Positions 28,489 through 37,254 of a DNA stretch of 64,000 bases are shown here, one piece after another (position 1 is the stretch's first letter; the number at the start of each line of letters is the position of its first letter). Below the pieces are notes generated by a model. The model was given only the letters and a program-made list of their open reading frames with translations. It ran no database searches and had not been told where the DNA came from. Source of the stretch: Nannocystis punicea (lineage in GTDB: Bacteria; Myxococcota_A; Polyangia; Nannocystales; Nannocystaceae); NCBI RefSeq assembly GCF_026965555.1, contig NZ_CP114040.1, forward strand, positions 2,232,001 to 2,296,000, given 5' to 3'. The translations under genes were made by a program, and so were the position numbers.

Positions 28489-31400
28489 TCATTGGCCGGT
28501 GCGGCGCACGTAGGTGCCGCCGCCGACCAGGCCGACGAGATCGGGCCGGCGGTCGCCGTCGATGTCGGGGAAGGCGACGGGCGACACCTGGGCGTCGGCG
28601 AACTGCACGCGCGCAGGTCGGTCGCCGGCGAGAAGCCACACCGAAGTGGCCTCGGGCTCGAGGACGACCAGATCGTAGCGACCGTCGGCGTCGGCGTCGG
28701 TGGCCCGCCACAGGAACCCGGCCTCGTCGGTCACGAGCGCGACGCGTCGCTCGGGATCGCCGTCCTCGTGGCGGTAGATCGTGGTGTCCTCCTGCGTCAC
28801 CAGATCGACGCGCTCGCCGGCGCCGGTGCGGCCGAACGCGGCCCGGGAGCCGCGGATGCCGACCGGCTCGGCCCACTCGCGCGAGCCTTGATTGCGCACC
28901 AGCACCGGGGGGTGCTCCCAGGGATCGATCACCACGTCGAGGTCGCCGTCGCCGTCGACGTCGCCGAGCTCGAAGTCGGCCTGGTCGCGGATCAGGACGC
29001 TGACGACCGGCTGCCACGGTCCGAAGGCGAACGGTTCGCCGGTGCCGTGGGCGACGTCCAGCTTCATGTCGGTCAACATGTGGAGGGCGAGGAGGTCGAG
29101 GTGGCCGTCGGCGTCGACGTCGGCGACCGCGAGGCTCTGGATCGACTCCGATTTCAACCGGTCGTGGACGACGGGCTGCTCCGCGAGCCGCGGGTGCACG
29201 CGGAAGGCGTGGATGTAGCTGGCGATGTCGGCGGTGAGCACCTCGGGGGAGCCGTCACCGTCGAGGTCGGCGACCGCGAGGCCGAGGGCCGAGCCGCCCA
29301 GGAGCAGGCCGTCGGTGCGGGCGAGCGGGTCGGCCTCGCCGCCCCAGGCCCAGAAGACGCCGCCCGAGGTCCGCACGACGACGTCGTCGAGGCCGTCGCT
29401 GTCGAGGTCGGCGGCGCGCAGATCCAGGGCGCCCATGTGGAAGATGAACGTGTCGGCGAGCCGAACCGGGCGCATCACTTCGCGCAGGACGTGGGTGGCC
29501 ACTGATTCGCCCGCGGCCGCGGCGAGGTCGAACTGGGCGTCGGGCCGGGACGCGAGGGCGAACGCTCGGCTTTGCGGAAAACTGTGCTCGACGGCCTCGT
29601 CCGCGAAGGTCCCGTCGCCGCGACCGAGGCGGTAGGCGAGCGTGTCGTAGTCGAGAGTGACTGCGTCGAGCGCGGCGTCGCCGTTCAGGTCGTACAGGTG
29701 CGTCGGGGGCTCGCGCTCCTCCGTGGCCACCGAGAGCGCGCCCTCGACGAGGCCGTGGAGGCTCAAGGTCTTGCCCTCGAAGCCGACGAACAGCTCGGGG
29801 TCGCCGTCGCCGTCGAGGTCGGCGGCGGTGAGCGGACCGCCGCGCGGCAGGTGCTCCTGCGCGATCACGACGTGCTCGGCGCTCACGGCGTAGCCGGCGG
29901 CGTCGGGCGTCATGCGGAGGAGGACGAGGGCGCCGTCGCGGCGGCCGAGGACGAGCGGCTCGTCGACGCCGTCGGCGTCGAGGTCGATCGGGGCCACCGC
30001 GTCGACGAGCAAACCGTCGAGGATCGCCGAGTCGGTGAGCAGGCCGTCGGCGCCGAAGCGGATCACCCGCGCCCCGGACACCTCGGTCTCGCCGTACGGC
30101 GCCGGCGTGGGCAGGACGGCGATCGCCACCCGCTGGTCCGCGCCGGTGCGCAGCGGCACCAGAGTGCGCGCAGGGACGCCGGGCGCCACGCGGGGGCCCA
30201 CGACGAACTGCCCGTCCTCGCCGGCGATCAGGGCGCGCACGTCGGGCCCGTCGTCGACGACGATGTCGTCGCGCCCGTCGCCGGTGACGTCGGCGATCAC
30301 CACGGCGTCCGCGGTGCCGTCGAGCGCGAACGTGTCGCCGAAACCGAAGCCCTGATCGGCGCGGCCGTGGAGCAGGTAGACGGAGTTCCCGTTGGCGGCG
30401 GCGAGGTCGAGCAGGTGGTCGCCGTCGAGGTCGCCGGTGGCGATCTCCGGCTCGGGCTGAAACGGTAGCTCGACGCTGCGCCAGACGGTGAGCGGGGCGA
30501 GGCCGGGTCGCCACGCCAGGCGAGTCAGGCGGGACGGGGAGGCGGTGAGCAGCTGATCGCCGGGGCCGGGGCCGGCCCAGGTCGTCAGCGGGGCGCCTCG
30601 CTCGACGCGCCCGAGCCACGCCGCGCCCTTGCCGACCCACGTGTCGAGGCCGTCCTCGTGCGGCAAGGCGACGCTCACCAGGCCGTTCGCGGTCGCCGGG
30701 CCGACGATCATCCCGCGCCTCGGGTCGTCGAGGTAGGTGGGCACGGCGATCGGGCTCGAGAACCGGCCGCTGCCGTCGTTGCGGTGGAACAGGACCGTCG
30801 CCCGCGCATAGTTGCGGGCGACCGCGTCGAGGTCGCCGTCGGCGTCGTAATCGACGAGGGCGAGCAGGACCGCGCCCACGGACGACGGATGGGCGACGGC
30901 CGCTCGCAGCGTCCCGTCGCCGGCGCCGCGCAGCACCTGCAAGGTGGACGGGCCGAGGGCCTCGGAGAAGGGCCCCTGCAGCGAGCCGGAGCCGAAGTCG
31001 ATGGCGACGACGTCGGCGTGCGAGTCCCCGTCGACGTCGCCGACCTCGAGGTCGATGGGTTGCATGCCGGCGGGGTACTGGCGGAGCGCGCCGGTGCGGG
31101 GATCGACGACCACGATCGCGCCGGCGGCGGGCAGCGGGGCGAGGAGCTCGCGGGCTCCGTCGCCGTCGAGGTCGGCGCTGTCGAGCCGGGTCGCCGGCTC
31201 GGGCAAGGGGATGTCTCGCCGCCGCTCGAGCCGACCGTCGCCGTCCACGCCGAAGATCGCCAGCTGCGGCGGTTCGGTCAGCGTCACCGCCACTTCGCCG
31301 GGCAACGCCGCCAGCGCCGTCGGCCCCTCGGCGAGCCGGAGGCCGGTGCGCCAGGAGAGGAAGTCGGTGCCGCGCGCGAGGACGAGCTGCCGGGTCTCCT

Positions 31401-31617
31401 GCGACAGCACCACGGCCTCGTCCTCACCGTCGCCGTCGAAGTCGACCAGGACCGCGTCGTCGATCGAGAGGAGCAGCGGCTGCCACAGACCCTCGGCCTC
31501 GCACACTCCCGCGAGCCCGCCGCACGGGTGGTCGTCACCGCTGCAGGCGACGCCGACGAACAGGGCGAGCGCCGCGAGGCCGAGGATGCGTGAGGCCGAG
31601 CTCCGGGGCGGTGCCAT
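28489..31617 (-). CDS. large FG-GAP/VCBS-repeat lipoprotein
   Basis: A 1042-residue secreted protein. The N-terminal signal has lipobox-like VGVAC, followed by GDDHPCGG. At least a dozen FG-GAP repeats follow, with calcium-binding DxDGDGxxD/E loops (DFDGDGEDE, DLDGDGAREL, DVDGDSHAD, DYDADGDLDA, DIDGDRRPD and others), predicting one or two beta-propellers of the integrin-alpha type. These usually mediate surface adhesion or carbohydrate and protein contact. No enzymatic domain is seen. A fragment of about 105 bp resembling codons 951-986 of this gene lies far away at 55741-55843. Transcribed toward the SOUL gene on the same strand. Confidence 0.88.
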   Translation of the reverse strand: MAPPRSSASRILGLAALALFVGVACSGDDHPCGGLAGVCEAEGLWQPLLLSIDDAVLVDFDGDGEDEAVVLSQETRQLVLARGTDFLSWRTGLRLAEGPTALAALPGEVAVTLTEPPQLAIFGVDGDGRLERRRDIPLPEPATRLDSADLDGDGARELLAPLPAAGAIVVVDPRTGALRQYPAGMQPIDLEVGDVDGDSHADVVAIDFGSGSLQGPFSEALGPSTLQVLRGAGDGTLRAAVAHPSSVGAVLLALVDYDADGDLDAVARNYARATVLFHRNDGSGRFSSPIAVPTYLDDPRRGMIVGPATANGLVSVALPHEDGLDTWVGKGAAWLGRVERGAPLTTWAGPGPGDQLLTASPSRLTRLAWRPGLAPLTVWRSVELPFQPEPEIATGDLDGDHLLDLAAANGNSVYLLHGRADQGFGFGDTFALDGTADAVVIADVTGDGRDDIVVDDGPDVRALIAGEDGQFVVGPRVAPGVPARTLVPLRTGADQRVAIAVLPTPAPYGETEVSGARVIRFGADGLLTDSAILDGLLVDAVAPIDLDADGVDEPLVLGRRDGALVLLRMTPDAAGYAVSAEHVVIAQEHLPRGGPLTAADLDGDGDPELFVGFEGKTLSLHGLVEGALSVATEEREPPTHLYDLNGDAALDAVTLDYDTLAYRLGRGDGTFADEAVEHSFPQSRAFALASRPDAQFDLAAAAGESVATHVLREVMRPVRLADTFIFHMGALDLRAADLDSDGLDDVVVRTSGGVFWAWGGEADPLARTDGLLLGGSALGLAVADLDGDGSPEVLTADIASYIHAFRVHPRLAEQPVVHDRLKSESIQSLAVADVDADGHLDLLALHMLTDMKLDVAHGTGEPFAFGPWQPVVSVLIRDQADFELGDVDGDGDLDVVIDPWEHPPVLVRNQGSREWAEPVGIRGSRAAFGRTGAGERVDLVTQEDTTIYRHEDGDPERRVALVTDEAGFLWRATDADADGRYDLVVLEPEATSVWLLAGDRPARVQFADAQVSPVAFPDIDGDRRPDLVGLVGGGTYVRRTGQ

Positions 31618-31756
31618 GCAGCCCGGAGAGGGTGAAGGGCCGGACAGCCGCGAGCAAGCGCCGGCCCGCCCGGCCGCGGCGCGCCGTGAACGGAGGGGCT
31701 CGCGTGAGCGGCGCGCTCAGTCCCCGGCCGGCGAGGACCACCCCCGGACGGGACGT

Positions 31757-31788
31757 GATGGCGATGAGGACATGTCTAAAAGGACATG
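31757..31788. repeat. 14-bp-period array, three units
   Basis: GATG 31757, CATG 31771 and CATG 31785. It lies upstream of the FG-GAP gene. A solitary unit follows at 31903. Confidence 0.85.
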
Positions 31789-31932
31789 TCCGTGAAGTGG
31801 CCGACGCCCTGCGGGAGCCCGCCGCCGGTTCGAGCGGCGGGCTCCGCCCCCGCCTTGCTCGCCGCGGTCCCGCCGGCCTCCGTGAGAGAAGGTCGAAGGG
31901 GACATGTCTGCGGCGGGGCGCGCTGTGATCAA

Positions 31933-31964
31933 TAAGTCTGAAAGGACATGTCCTTTCAGACATT
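31933..31964. repeat. CATG array holding a 26-bp perfect palindrome
   Basis: GTCTGAAAGGACA at 31936-31948 is followed immediately by its exact reverse complement (31949-31961). The core CATG is at 31947, with degenerate cores 14 bp away on each side (31933 and 31961). It is the longest perfect member in the window, between the convergent-facing lipoprotein tail (32003) and the FG-GAP upstream region. Confidence 0.92.
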
Positions 31965-32002
31965 CATATGCCAGTCCGTACGGGCCGGCATCCGGCGGGC
32001 GC

Positions 32003-32650
32003 TCACTCGGCGCAGACGGCCGCGCACGAGCCGTAGGTGTAGGTGTACTGGCAGACCCAGTTCGGCGGCGCGGAGGTGACGCTGGTGATCGTCCGCGGGC
32101 GGAGCAGGCCGCCGCCGCAGCTGACGCAGGTGCGGGTGCCGACCGGGAGGCACGCGGCCTGCGGCGACGACTCGTCGGTCAGGGTGCGCGGGGTGTCGCC
32201 GATGAAGTCGACCGCCTCGGGGTCGGCGAAGTCGAGGCACTCGCCGGCGGCACAGTCAGCGTCGGTCGACTCGCGCAGGGTCAGCAGGTTCGTGGCGGTC
32301 TCGGCGTCGCAGCGGGCCTCGAGCACCGGGGCCGCGAACACGAGGTCGCCGACCGCCAGCGGGCCGCCCAGGACCGGCATCACGGCGCGGTCGCCGTCGC
32401 TGAAGGCCTGGTCGCAGGCGCCGAGCAGGTCGTCGCCCTCGGGGGCGCCGAGCTCGAGGTCGACGACGGCGCCGCCCTCGAGCTCGATCGCCGCGCGCTC
32501 GCGCGACTCGAGGACGAGCTCGGCCGCGCGGTCCGGGGTGATCGCGGCGTAGCGGGCGGTGACTGCCTCGTCCTCGCCGCAGGCGGTCACGGCCACGAGG
32601 CCGGTCAGGAGGGCGAAGAACACGGTGGTGGTGCGATGAAAAAGTGTCAT
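32003..32650 (-). CDS. Cys-rich lipoprotein of unknown function
   Basis: A 215-residue secreted protein with a typical signal peptide and lipobox VTAC, giving a mature N terminus CGEDEA. It has about ten cysteines, seven of them in the last 80 residues (DADCAAGECLDF, CVSCGGGLL, WVCQYTYTYGSCAAVCAE), suggesting a disulfide-rich module. No family is recognised. Probably an outer-membrane surface protein. The neighbour on the left is a CATG array; on the right is a 245-bp gap to the TetR gene. Confidence 0.75.
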   Translation of the reverse strand: MTLFHRTTTVFFALLTGLVAVTACGEDEAVTARYAAITPDRAAELVLESRERAAIELEGGAVVDLELGAPEGDDLLGACDQAFSDGDRAVMPVLGGPLAVGDLVFAAPVLEARCDAETATNLLTLRESTDADCAAGECLDFADPEAVDFIGDTPRTLTDESSPQAACLPVGTRTCVSCGGGLLRPRTITSVTSAPPNWVCQYTYTYGSCAAVCAE

Positions 32651-32895
32651 GGATCGTTCGCTGTGAATGAAGTGGTTGGCGGCGCGACGAAGGTCGCGCT
32701 CACCGTCCGCCCGTGCAGCGGTCGTGCCATGCGGGGTGAACCTCGCGGCGCCGTCGGACGGCCCGCGATCGATGTTCCGCAAGGCGAGGGGAGCCGCGCT
32801 GTCGCCTGCGAGGCCACTCGCGCGGCGAGGCGTGGCCGCGGAGGCCACATGCGCTTGCCTCATCGGCGGAACAGCGGCCAGGCCCGCTCGAGCCG

Positions 32896-33483
32896 TCAGG
32901 TCGCCAGCAGGGCGAGCGCCTGCTTGCGGGCGACGTTCCGGATCGATCGGCCGAGCGCGGGGTCGTGGGTGGTGCGGGCGATGATCATGCTGCCGACGCA
33001 CAGGGTGACGATCAGGTGGACGCGAGCCTCGGCGTCCGGGACGTCGTCGGGCAGCGCGTTGCGGAGGATCGCCGACATGCTGCGGAGGACCGCGGTGTAG
33101 GCGGCCTGCGGCTCGGGGCCGGCGCGGACGACGTCGGACGGGAGGGCGTAGAGGGGGCAGTGCAGGTCGGCGTCGTCCAGGACCTCGTCGCTGAGGTAGC
33201 TCTCGACCAGCATGCGCGCGAGCTTCCGCGGCTCGGGCAGCGGTCGCTTCCAGCGCGCGAGCCGCAGCGCGAACGGGTTCTGGTCGGTGAAGCTCTGCAC
33301 GGCCTCGGCGTACAGCGCGGCCTTGCTGGGGAAGTGGTTGTAGAAGCCGCCGCGCGTCAGCTTGGCGCGAGCCATGATCTGGTCGATCGAGACGCTCTCG
33401 AAGCCGTGACGGTTGAACAGCTCGCGCGCGGCCATGACGATGCGCTCGCGCGTGCGGGCCTTGTGTTCGGCGGTGTAGGGCAT
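32896..33483 (-). CDS. TetR-family repressor
   Basis: A 195-residue regulator. The TetR DNA-binding domain (about 8-55) has RERIVMAARELFNRHGFESV and AKLTRGGFYNHFPSKAALY. The C-terminal ligand domain is of the TetR_C type seen in regulators of thiol- or electrophile-detoxifying genes. It is divergent from a glutathione transferase gene with a perfect operator between them, so it very probably represses that gene and itself. The ATG at 33483 was chosen; upstream in-frame codons would run through the operator. Confidence 0.9.
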   Translation of the reverse strand: MPYTAEHKARTRERIVMAARELFNRHGFESVSIDQIMARAKLTRGGFYNHFPSKAALYAEAVQSFTDQNPFALRLARWKRPLPEPRKLARMLVESYLSDEVLDDADLHCPLYALPSDVVRAGPEPQAAYTAVLRSMSAILRNALPDDVPDAEARVHLIVTLCVGSMIIARTTHDPALGRSIRNVARKQALALLAT

Positions 33484-33520
33484 CGCGGACCTCCGACTCC
33501 ATGCGTGTAGCACGGGAGAG

Positions 33521-33540
33521 AATATGTTCTTGAACATATT
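33521..33540. promoter_or_regulatory. TetR operator
   Basis: AATATGTTCT/TGAACATATT is a 20-bp palindrome, complementary at every position except the two central bases, 37 bases before the repressor start and 58 before the transferase start. Its AT content stands out from the GC-rich surroundings. Confidence 0.85.
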
Positions 33541-33598
33541 AAATCGGCGGCTAGCTTGCGAGGTGCGGACGAACAAGCTCCGCGCTGGAGGAAGAAAG

Positions 33599-34237
33599 AT
33601 GAAGATCTACTGGTTCGAGGCGCAGGCGCCGAGGCGCGTCGTGGCGCTGGCGAAACACCTCGGGATCACGGCCGAGTTCGTGCAACTCGACCTGATGGCC
33701 GGCGACCTCAAGACTGCGACCTACGCCGGGCTCAACCCCAACATGAAGGCGCCGACCCTGGTCGACGGCGAGCTCGTCCTCTGGGAGTCGTCGGCGATCA
33801 TGGCCTACCTGTGCACGCAGGCCGGCTCCGACATGTGGCCGGCGCACGCGCCCGCGGAGCAGGTCGAGGTGCTGCGCTGGCTCAGCTGGAACGACTCCCA
33901 CTGGCAGGATGCCGTCGGGCCGTTCTACTTCGAGCACATCATCAAGCCGAAGTTCGGCTTCGGGGCGCCGGACCGGGCGGCGCTGGCGGAGAAGGTCGAG
34001 GGCGTGGTGCGCCTCGCCCGGGTCCTCGACGAGCACCTGCAGGGCCGCGACTTCGTGGCCTGCGGGCGGCTGACGATCGCCGACTTCCAGCTGGCGTCGA
34101 TGGCGACCGACTGGCGCGAGACGGAGATGCCGCTGGCGAGCTTCGCCAACGTGGTGCGCTGGCTCGACGGGCTGAATCGGGTGCCCGCGTGGGCCGAGCC
34201 GTGGCCGACGGCGCAGACGACCCGGTTCGCCGCGTGA
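33599..34237 (+). CDS. glutathione S-transferase
   Basis: A 212-residue GST. The thioredoxin-like N-terminal domain has the cis-Pro motif MKAPTLVDGELVLWESSAIMAYL, with the ESSAI glutathione-binding loop. The all-helical C-terminal domain contains LTIADFQLASMATDW, matching the conserved N-capping box and hydrophobic staple. It conjugates glutathione to electrophiles or reduces peroxides. A strong Shine-Dalgarno-like GGAGGAAG precedes the ATG. Regulated by the divergent TetR protein. Confidence 0.92.
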   Translation: MKIYWFEAQAPRRVVALAKHLGITAEFVQLDLMAGDLKTATYAGLNPNMKAPTLVDGELVLWESSAIMAYLCTQAGSDMWPAHAPAEQVEVLRWLSWNDSHWQDAVGPFYFEHIIKPKFGFGAPDRAALAEKVEGVVRLARVLDEHLQGRDFVACGRLTIADFQLASMATDWRETEMPLASFANVVRWLDGLNRVPAWAEPWPTAQTTRFAA

Positions 34238-34278
34238 GGCGGGAGCGGTCGGGTCGCCGTCCGGGCGCCCGGCTGCCA

Positions 34279-34338
34279 CGTGTACCATCGGACATGTGCA
34301 TAAGGACATGTCTTGATAAGAATGTCCTTGTGGGCATG
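34279..34338. repeat. 14-bp-period array, five units
   Basis: CGTG 34279, CATG 34293, CATG 34307, AATG 34321 and CATG 34335 in exact register. The rest of the 270-bp gap holds GC-rich inverted repeats and no gene. Confidence 0.9.
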
Positions 34339-34509
34339 TTATCTCGGCTCGCCGCGAGCTCGCACGGGGGGCGCCGCGTCGACGTGGCCCTCGGGACACC
34401 TCTCGCGGCGGGGCTCGCCGCGCGCGCGAGAGGGGGTCCCGAGGGCGTCGGCGAGCCCCGAAGGGCTGGCGGATTCGCCGGCCATCGTCCAGACTCGGTC
34501 CCAGACGTC

Positions 34510-35135
34510 ATGGCCGATCGCCTGCAACCGCCGCGGCACCTGCTCCTCGCGTGCGCGCTCGAGGGCGCGCAGGATCGGGCGGGCGTGTTCCTCCTGCCGC
34601 ACGGGGCCGCGCTGGTGGTGGCCGACGGCGCCGGTGGGAGCGGGGGCGGGGCGGCCGCGGCGGAGGCCGTGGTCGCTGCCGTGGCGTCGGCGGGCGCGGT
34701 CGCAGATCCGCCAGGCTGGTCGGCGCTGTGCGGCGGACCGACGGCGAGCTCCCGGTCGGCGAGACGACCGCGGTCGTGATCCGCGTCGACGGCGACCTGC
34801 TCGTCGGCGCCAGCGTCGGCGACTCGGGCGCGGTGCTCGTCGACGGTGAGGCCGAGGACGGCTGGGTGGAGCTCACCGCGGGCCAGCAGCGAAAGCCGCT
34901 GCTCGGGAGCCGGGGCGCGTCGCCCGTGGGCTTCTCGAGCGCGCTGGGCGGCGCGACCTTGCTGATGGCGTCGGACGGGCTGTGGAAGTACGCGAAGCGC
35001 GAGGCGATCGCGGCGGTCGTGAGGGACGTCGAGTTCGCGGCGATCCCCCGGCGGTTGCTCGACCTGGTGCGCCTGCGCTCGGGCGCGCTGCCGGACGACG
35101 CGGCGATCATCGTCGCGCGGCGGGCCTCGTCGTGA
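34510..35135 (+). pseudogene. PP2C-like Ser/Thr phosphatase with a frameshift
   Basis: From the ATG at 34510 one frame gives LLPHGAALVVADGAGGSGGG, the metal-binding DGxGG motif. Near 34722-34738 homology moves to another frame, which gives GDSGAVLV, LLMASDGLWKY and LPDDAAIIV, the remaining PP2C motifs. A one-base deletion, sequencing error or programmed -1 shift would explain it. The combined product would be about 208 residues, shorter than typical PP2C domains and lacking a clear first Asp motif RxxNED. PP2C enzymes reverse phosphorylation by kinases such as the three encoded in this window. Confidence 0.7.
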
Positions 35136-35172
35136 CGGCGAGCGCCGGGTCGCCGTGAGCTGAGCTTCGGGA

Positions 35173-35218
35173 CATGCCGCTTCGGACATGCCCCGGCGGG
35201 CATGTCCATGAGAGCATG
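35173..35218. repeat. 14-bp-period array, four units
   Basis: CATG at 35173, 35187, 35201 and 35215. The second interval, CCC-CGGC-GGG, is fully complementary. It ends four bases from the thyX stop. Confidence 0.92.
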
Positions 35219-35221
35219 TCC

Positions 35222-36112
35222 TTACGCGCCGGTCGGCTCGGTCAGGGCGCGGACGCGGGCCAGCTTGTCGTGGAACTCGCGCAGCTCGCGGCCCTGCAGG
35301 CCGGCCTGGGCGGCGGCCTCGTCGGCGGAGATGCCGCGGAGCATGTGCGACAGGGCGACGCCCTCGACGCGGGTGAAGGGCAGGGCCTCGCGGCGGTAGT
35401 CGACGAAGGCCTCCCACGACAGCGGGACCCACGCGCGCACGAACTCGGCCATCGCCCCGGCGAACAGGCGGATCTCGACCTGGGCGTGCGGGTCGAGGCG
35501 GAGGTCGAGGAAGTGCAGCAGGTTGTGCAGGTCGATCTTCCAAATCCACTGGGTGTAGAGCGACACCGGCAGCAGAGTGCGGGCGAGCTCACGGGCGATC
35601 CCGAGCTCGCCGGCGAGGGTCTGGTAGTCGGCGTAGAGCTGCTCGTGGCGGGCGTGCAGCAGGGCGCGCACGCGCTCGCGCAGCTCGAGGGGGACGGCGG
35701 ACTCGGCGTCGCGGCCCTGGCGGTTGGTCGTCGACTGCAGGGTCACGTGCTCGAGCGCCGGCACGTAGAACTCGTCGGGCGCCTCGCTGTAGCGCAGCGA
35801 CATCTCGTTGACGTTGGCCGTGCGGTGGCGGATCCACTGGCGGGCGACGAAGATCGGCATCTTGCAGCGGAACTTGACCTCGCACATCTCGAACGGCGTG
35901 GTGTGCCGGTGGCGCATGAGGTAGCGCAGCAGGCCACGGTCGTCGTGGACCTTCCTCGTCGACGGGCCGTAGCTGACGCGAGCGGCCTGGACGATGTCGA
36001 TGTCGTTGCCCATGTAGTCGATCGGCTGGACGAAGCCGAGGTCGAGGACGGGGACCTCGCGCCCCAGCAGGGCCTCGGCGCCGGGAGAGAGCGGGCGGGC
36101 GGTGACGGTCAT
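35222..36112 (-). CDS. thyX: flavin-dependent thymidylate synthase ThyX
   Basis: A 296-residue enzyme making dTMP from dUMP with FAD, NADPH and methylene-tetrahydrofolate. The ThyX signature RHRTANVNEMSLRYSE (RHRxxSxNExSxRY type) is intact near residues 90-105. MRHRHTTPFEMCEVKF and QIDLHNLLHF-like segments (here WKIDLHNLLHFLDLRL) complete the active site. The length is slightly above the usual 220-280. No thyA is seen in the window. A TATAC-containing palindrome lies about 10 bases upstream of the ATG. Confidence 0.96.
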   Translation of the reverse strand: MTVTARPLSPGAEALLGREVPVLDLGFVQPIDYMGNDIDIVQAARVSYGPSTRKVHDDRGLLRYLMRHRHTTPFEMCEVKFRCKMPIFVARQWIRHRTANVNEMSLRYSEAPDEFYVPALEHVTLQSTTNRQGRDAESAVPLELRERVRALLHARHEQLYADYQTLAGELGIARELARTLLPVSLYTQWIWKIDLHNLLHFLDLRLDPHAQVEIRLFAGAMAEFVRAWVPLSWEAFVDYRREALPFTRVEGVALSHMLRGISADEAAAQAGLQGRELREFHDKLARVRALTEPTGA

Positions 36113-36120
36113 CGGCCGCA

Positions 36121-36159
36121 GGGTATACCCCAGCCGGTGGCGCCCGAGGCGAGTATACT
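36121..36159. promoter_or_regulatory. divergent short promoter region
   Basis: GGGTATACCC (36121-36130, a perfect palindrome) lies about 10 bases before the thyX ATG, and TATACT (36154-36159) lies 12 bases before the TonB-like ATG. The whole intergenic region is 59 bp, leaving almost no room for leaders on either mRNA. Confidence 0.5.
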
Positions 36160-36171
36160 GGGGGCTACCCG

Positions 36172-37170
36172 ATGCCCCGCTCGCGCGACAACTCCGGCCT
36201 GACCCTCGTGGGGTTCATGCTGCTCGCGTCGCTGCTGCTGCACCTCCTCATGTGGCCGCTGGGCGACGAGATCATCGGGATCGGCTGGGACGCGCCGCCG
36301 TTGCCGCGCTCGGACGGGTGGATGCAGGTGGCGCTGGTGCCTCCGGAGGAGGAGCCGCCGCCGGAGCCCGACGCGCAGCCGCGCGAGGCCTCGCCGAAGG
36401 GCCGCCTCATCAAGCAGGACCGCGTGCACAAGGAGAAGGCGCCCGACGACGACAAGTACCTGTCGGAGTTCGACCAGTCGGTCGAGAACGAGACGCGCGC
36501 GCCCAACCAGCGGCCGATTCCGGGCGGCCTGCCGATGCTGCCGGGGCACTCGCCCGACGCCGACAACTCGCCGCAGAAGCGGCCGTCGCCGAACCAGGCG
36601 CCGAGCGTCCGCGAGGGCCTGCAGCCCGAAGGCCCGCAGGTCGATCCGGGCGCGTTCGGGCCGCTGCCGCTGTCCCCGGGCCAGCCGGCGCCGGGCGGCA
36701 ACCCGGGCCTGCGCGGGACGCCGGGGGCGATGGAGCGGGCGCTCGGTCAGGCCGGCACGTTCGACTCGATCGACAAGAACGTGCCCGAGGGCGCCGACAA
36801 CGTCCTCAACTCGCGCCGCTGGAAGTACGCGTCGTTCTTCAACCGCGTCCGCGACAGCGTGGCCGAGCACTGGGAGCCGGGCCCGCTCCACGAGCGCCGC
36901 GCGTCGGACAGCACCAAGGTCGGCAACAAGTCGTGGGTCACGTGGCTGTTCATCCGCCTCAACCCCGACGGATCGATCCACAAGATCTCGATCGACAGGC
37001 CGTGCGGGCTCGGCTACCTCGACGAGGAGGCGATCCGGGCGGTGCGGGCGGCGTCGCCGTTCAACAACCCGCCGGCGCAGCTGATCGACCCGCGATCGGG
37101 GCTGATCGAGTTCGGCTTCGCCTTCGAGTTCGAGCAGAACGGCGGGCAGATCCAGCGCTACTTCCACTGA
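36172..37170 (+). CDS. TonB-like energy transducer / AgmX-type C-terminal protein
   Basis: A 332-residue protein. One N-terminal membrane helix (about 10-28) is followed by a long Pro/Gln/Asp-rich periplasmic region (about 50-215) and a C-terminal TonB-like domain (about 225-330: WVTWLFIRLNPDGSIHKISI, GLGYLDEEAIRAVRAASPF). It could couple the proton-motive force to outer-membrane receptors or act in gliding-type complexes, as myxobacterial TonB-box proteins do. No ExbB/ExbD genes are adjacent. Divergent from thyX. Confidence 0.85.
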   Translation: MPRSRDNSGLTLVGFMLLASLLLHLLMWPLGDEIIGIGWDAPPLPRSDGWMQVALVPPEEEPPPEPDAQPREASPKGRLIKQDRVHKEKAPDDDKYLSEFDQSVENETRAPNQRPIPGGLPMLPGHSPDADNSPQKRPSPNQAPSVREGLQPEGPQVDPGAFGPLPLSPGQPAPGGNPGLRGTPGAMERALGQAGTFDSIDKNVPEGADNVLNSRRWKYASFFNRVRDSVAEHWEPGPLHERRASDSTKVGNKSWVTWLFIRLNPDGSIHKISIDRPCGLGYLDEEAIRAVRAASPFNNPPAQLIDPRSGLIEFGFAFEFEQNGGQIQRYFH

Positions 37171-37254
37171 GCCCGTGGAGCTCGCGGTGACGCGATCGAA
37201 GTAGAAGCGGCGGCCGCGGCGGACGCCGGCCGGACCTGCATCCTCGTCCCAGCG

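Noticed and set aside
33521..33540. Counting AATATGTTCTTGAACATATT as another CATG-array unit
   Set aside because: It does not follow the 14-bp unit structure, and its position between divergent tetR and transferase genes fits a repressor operator better.
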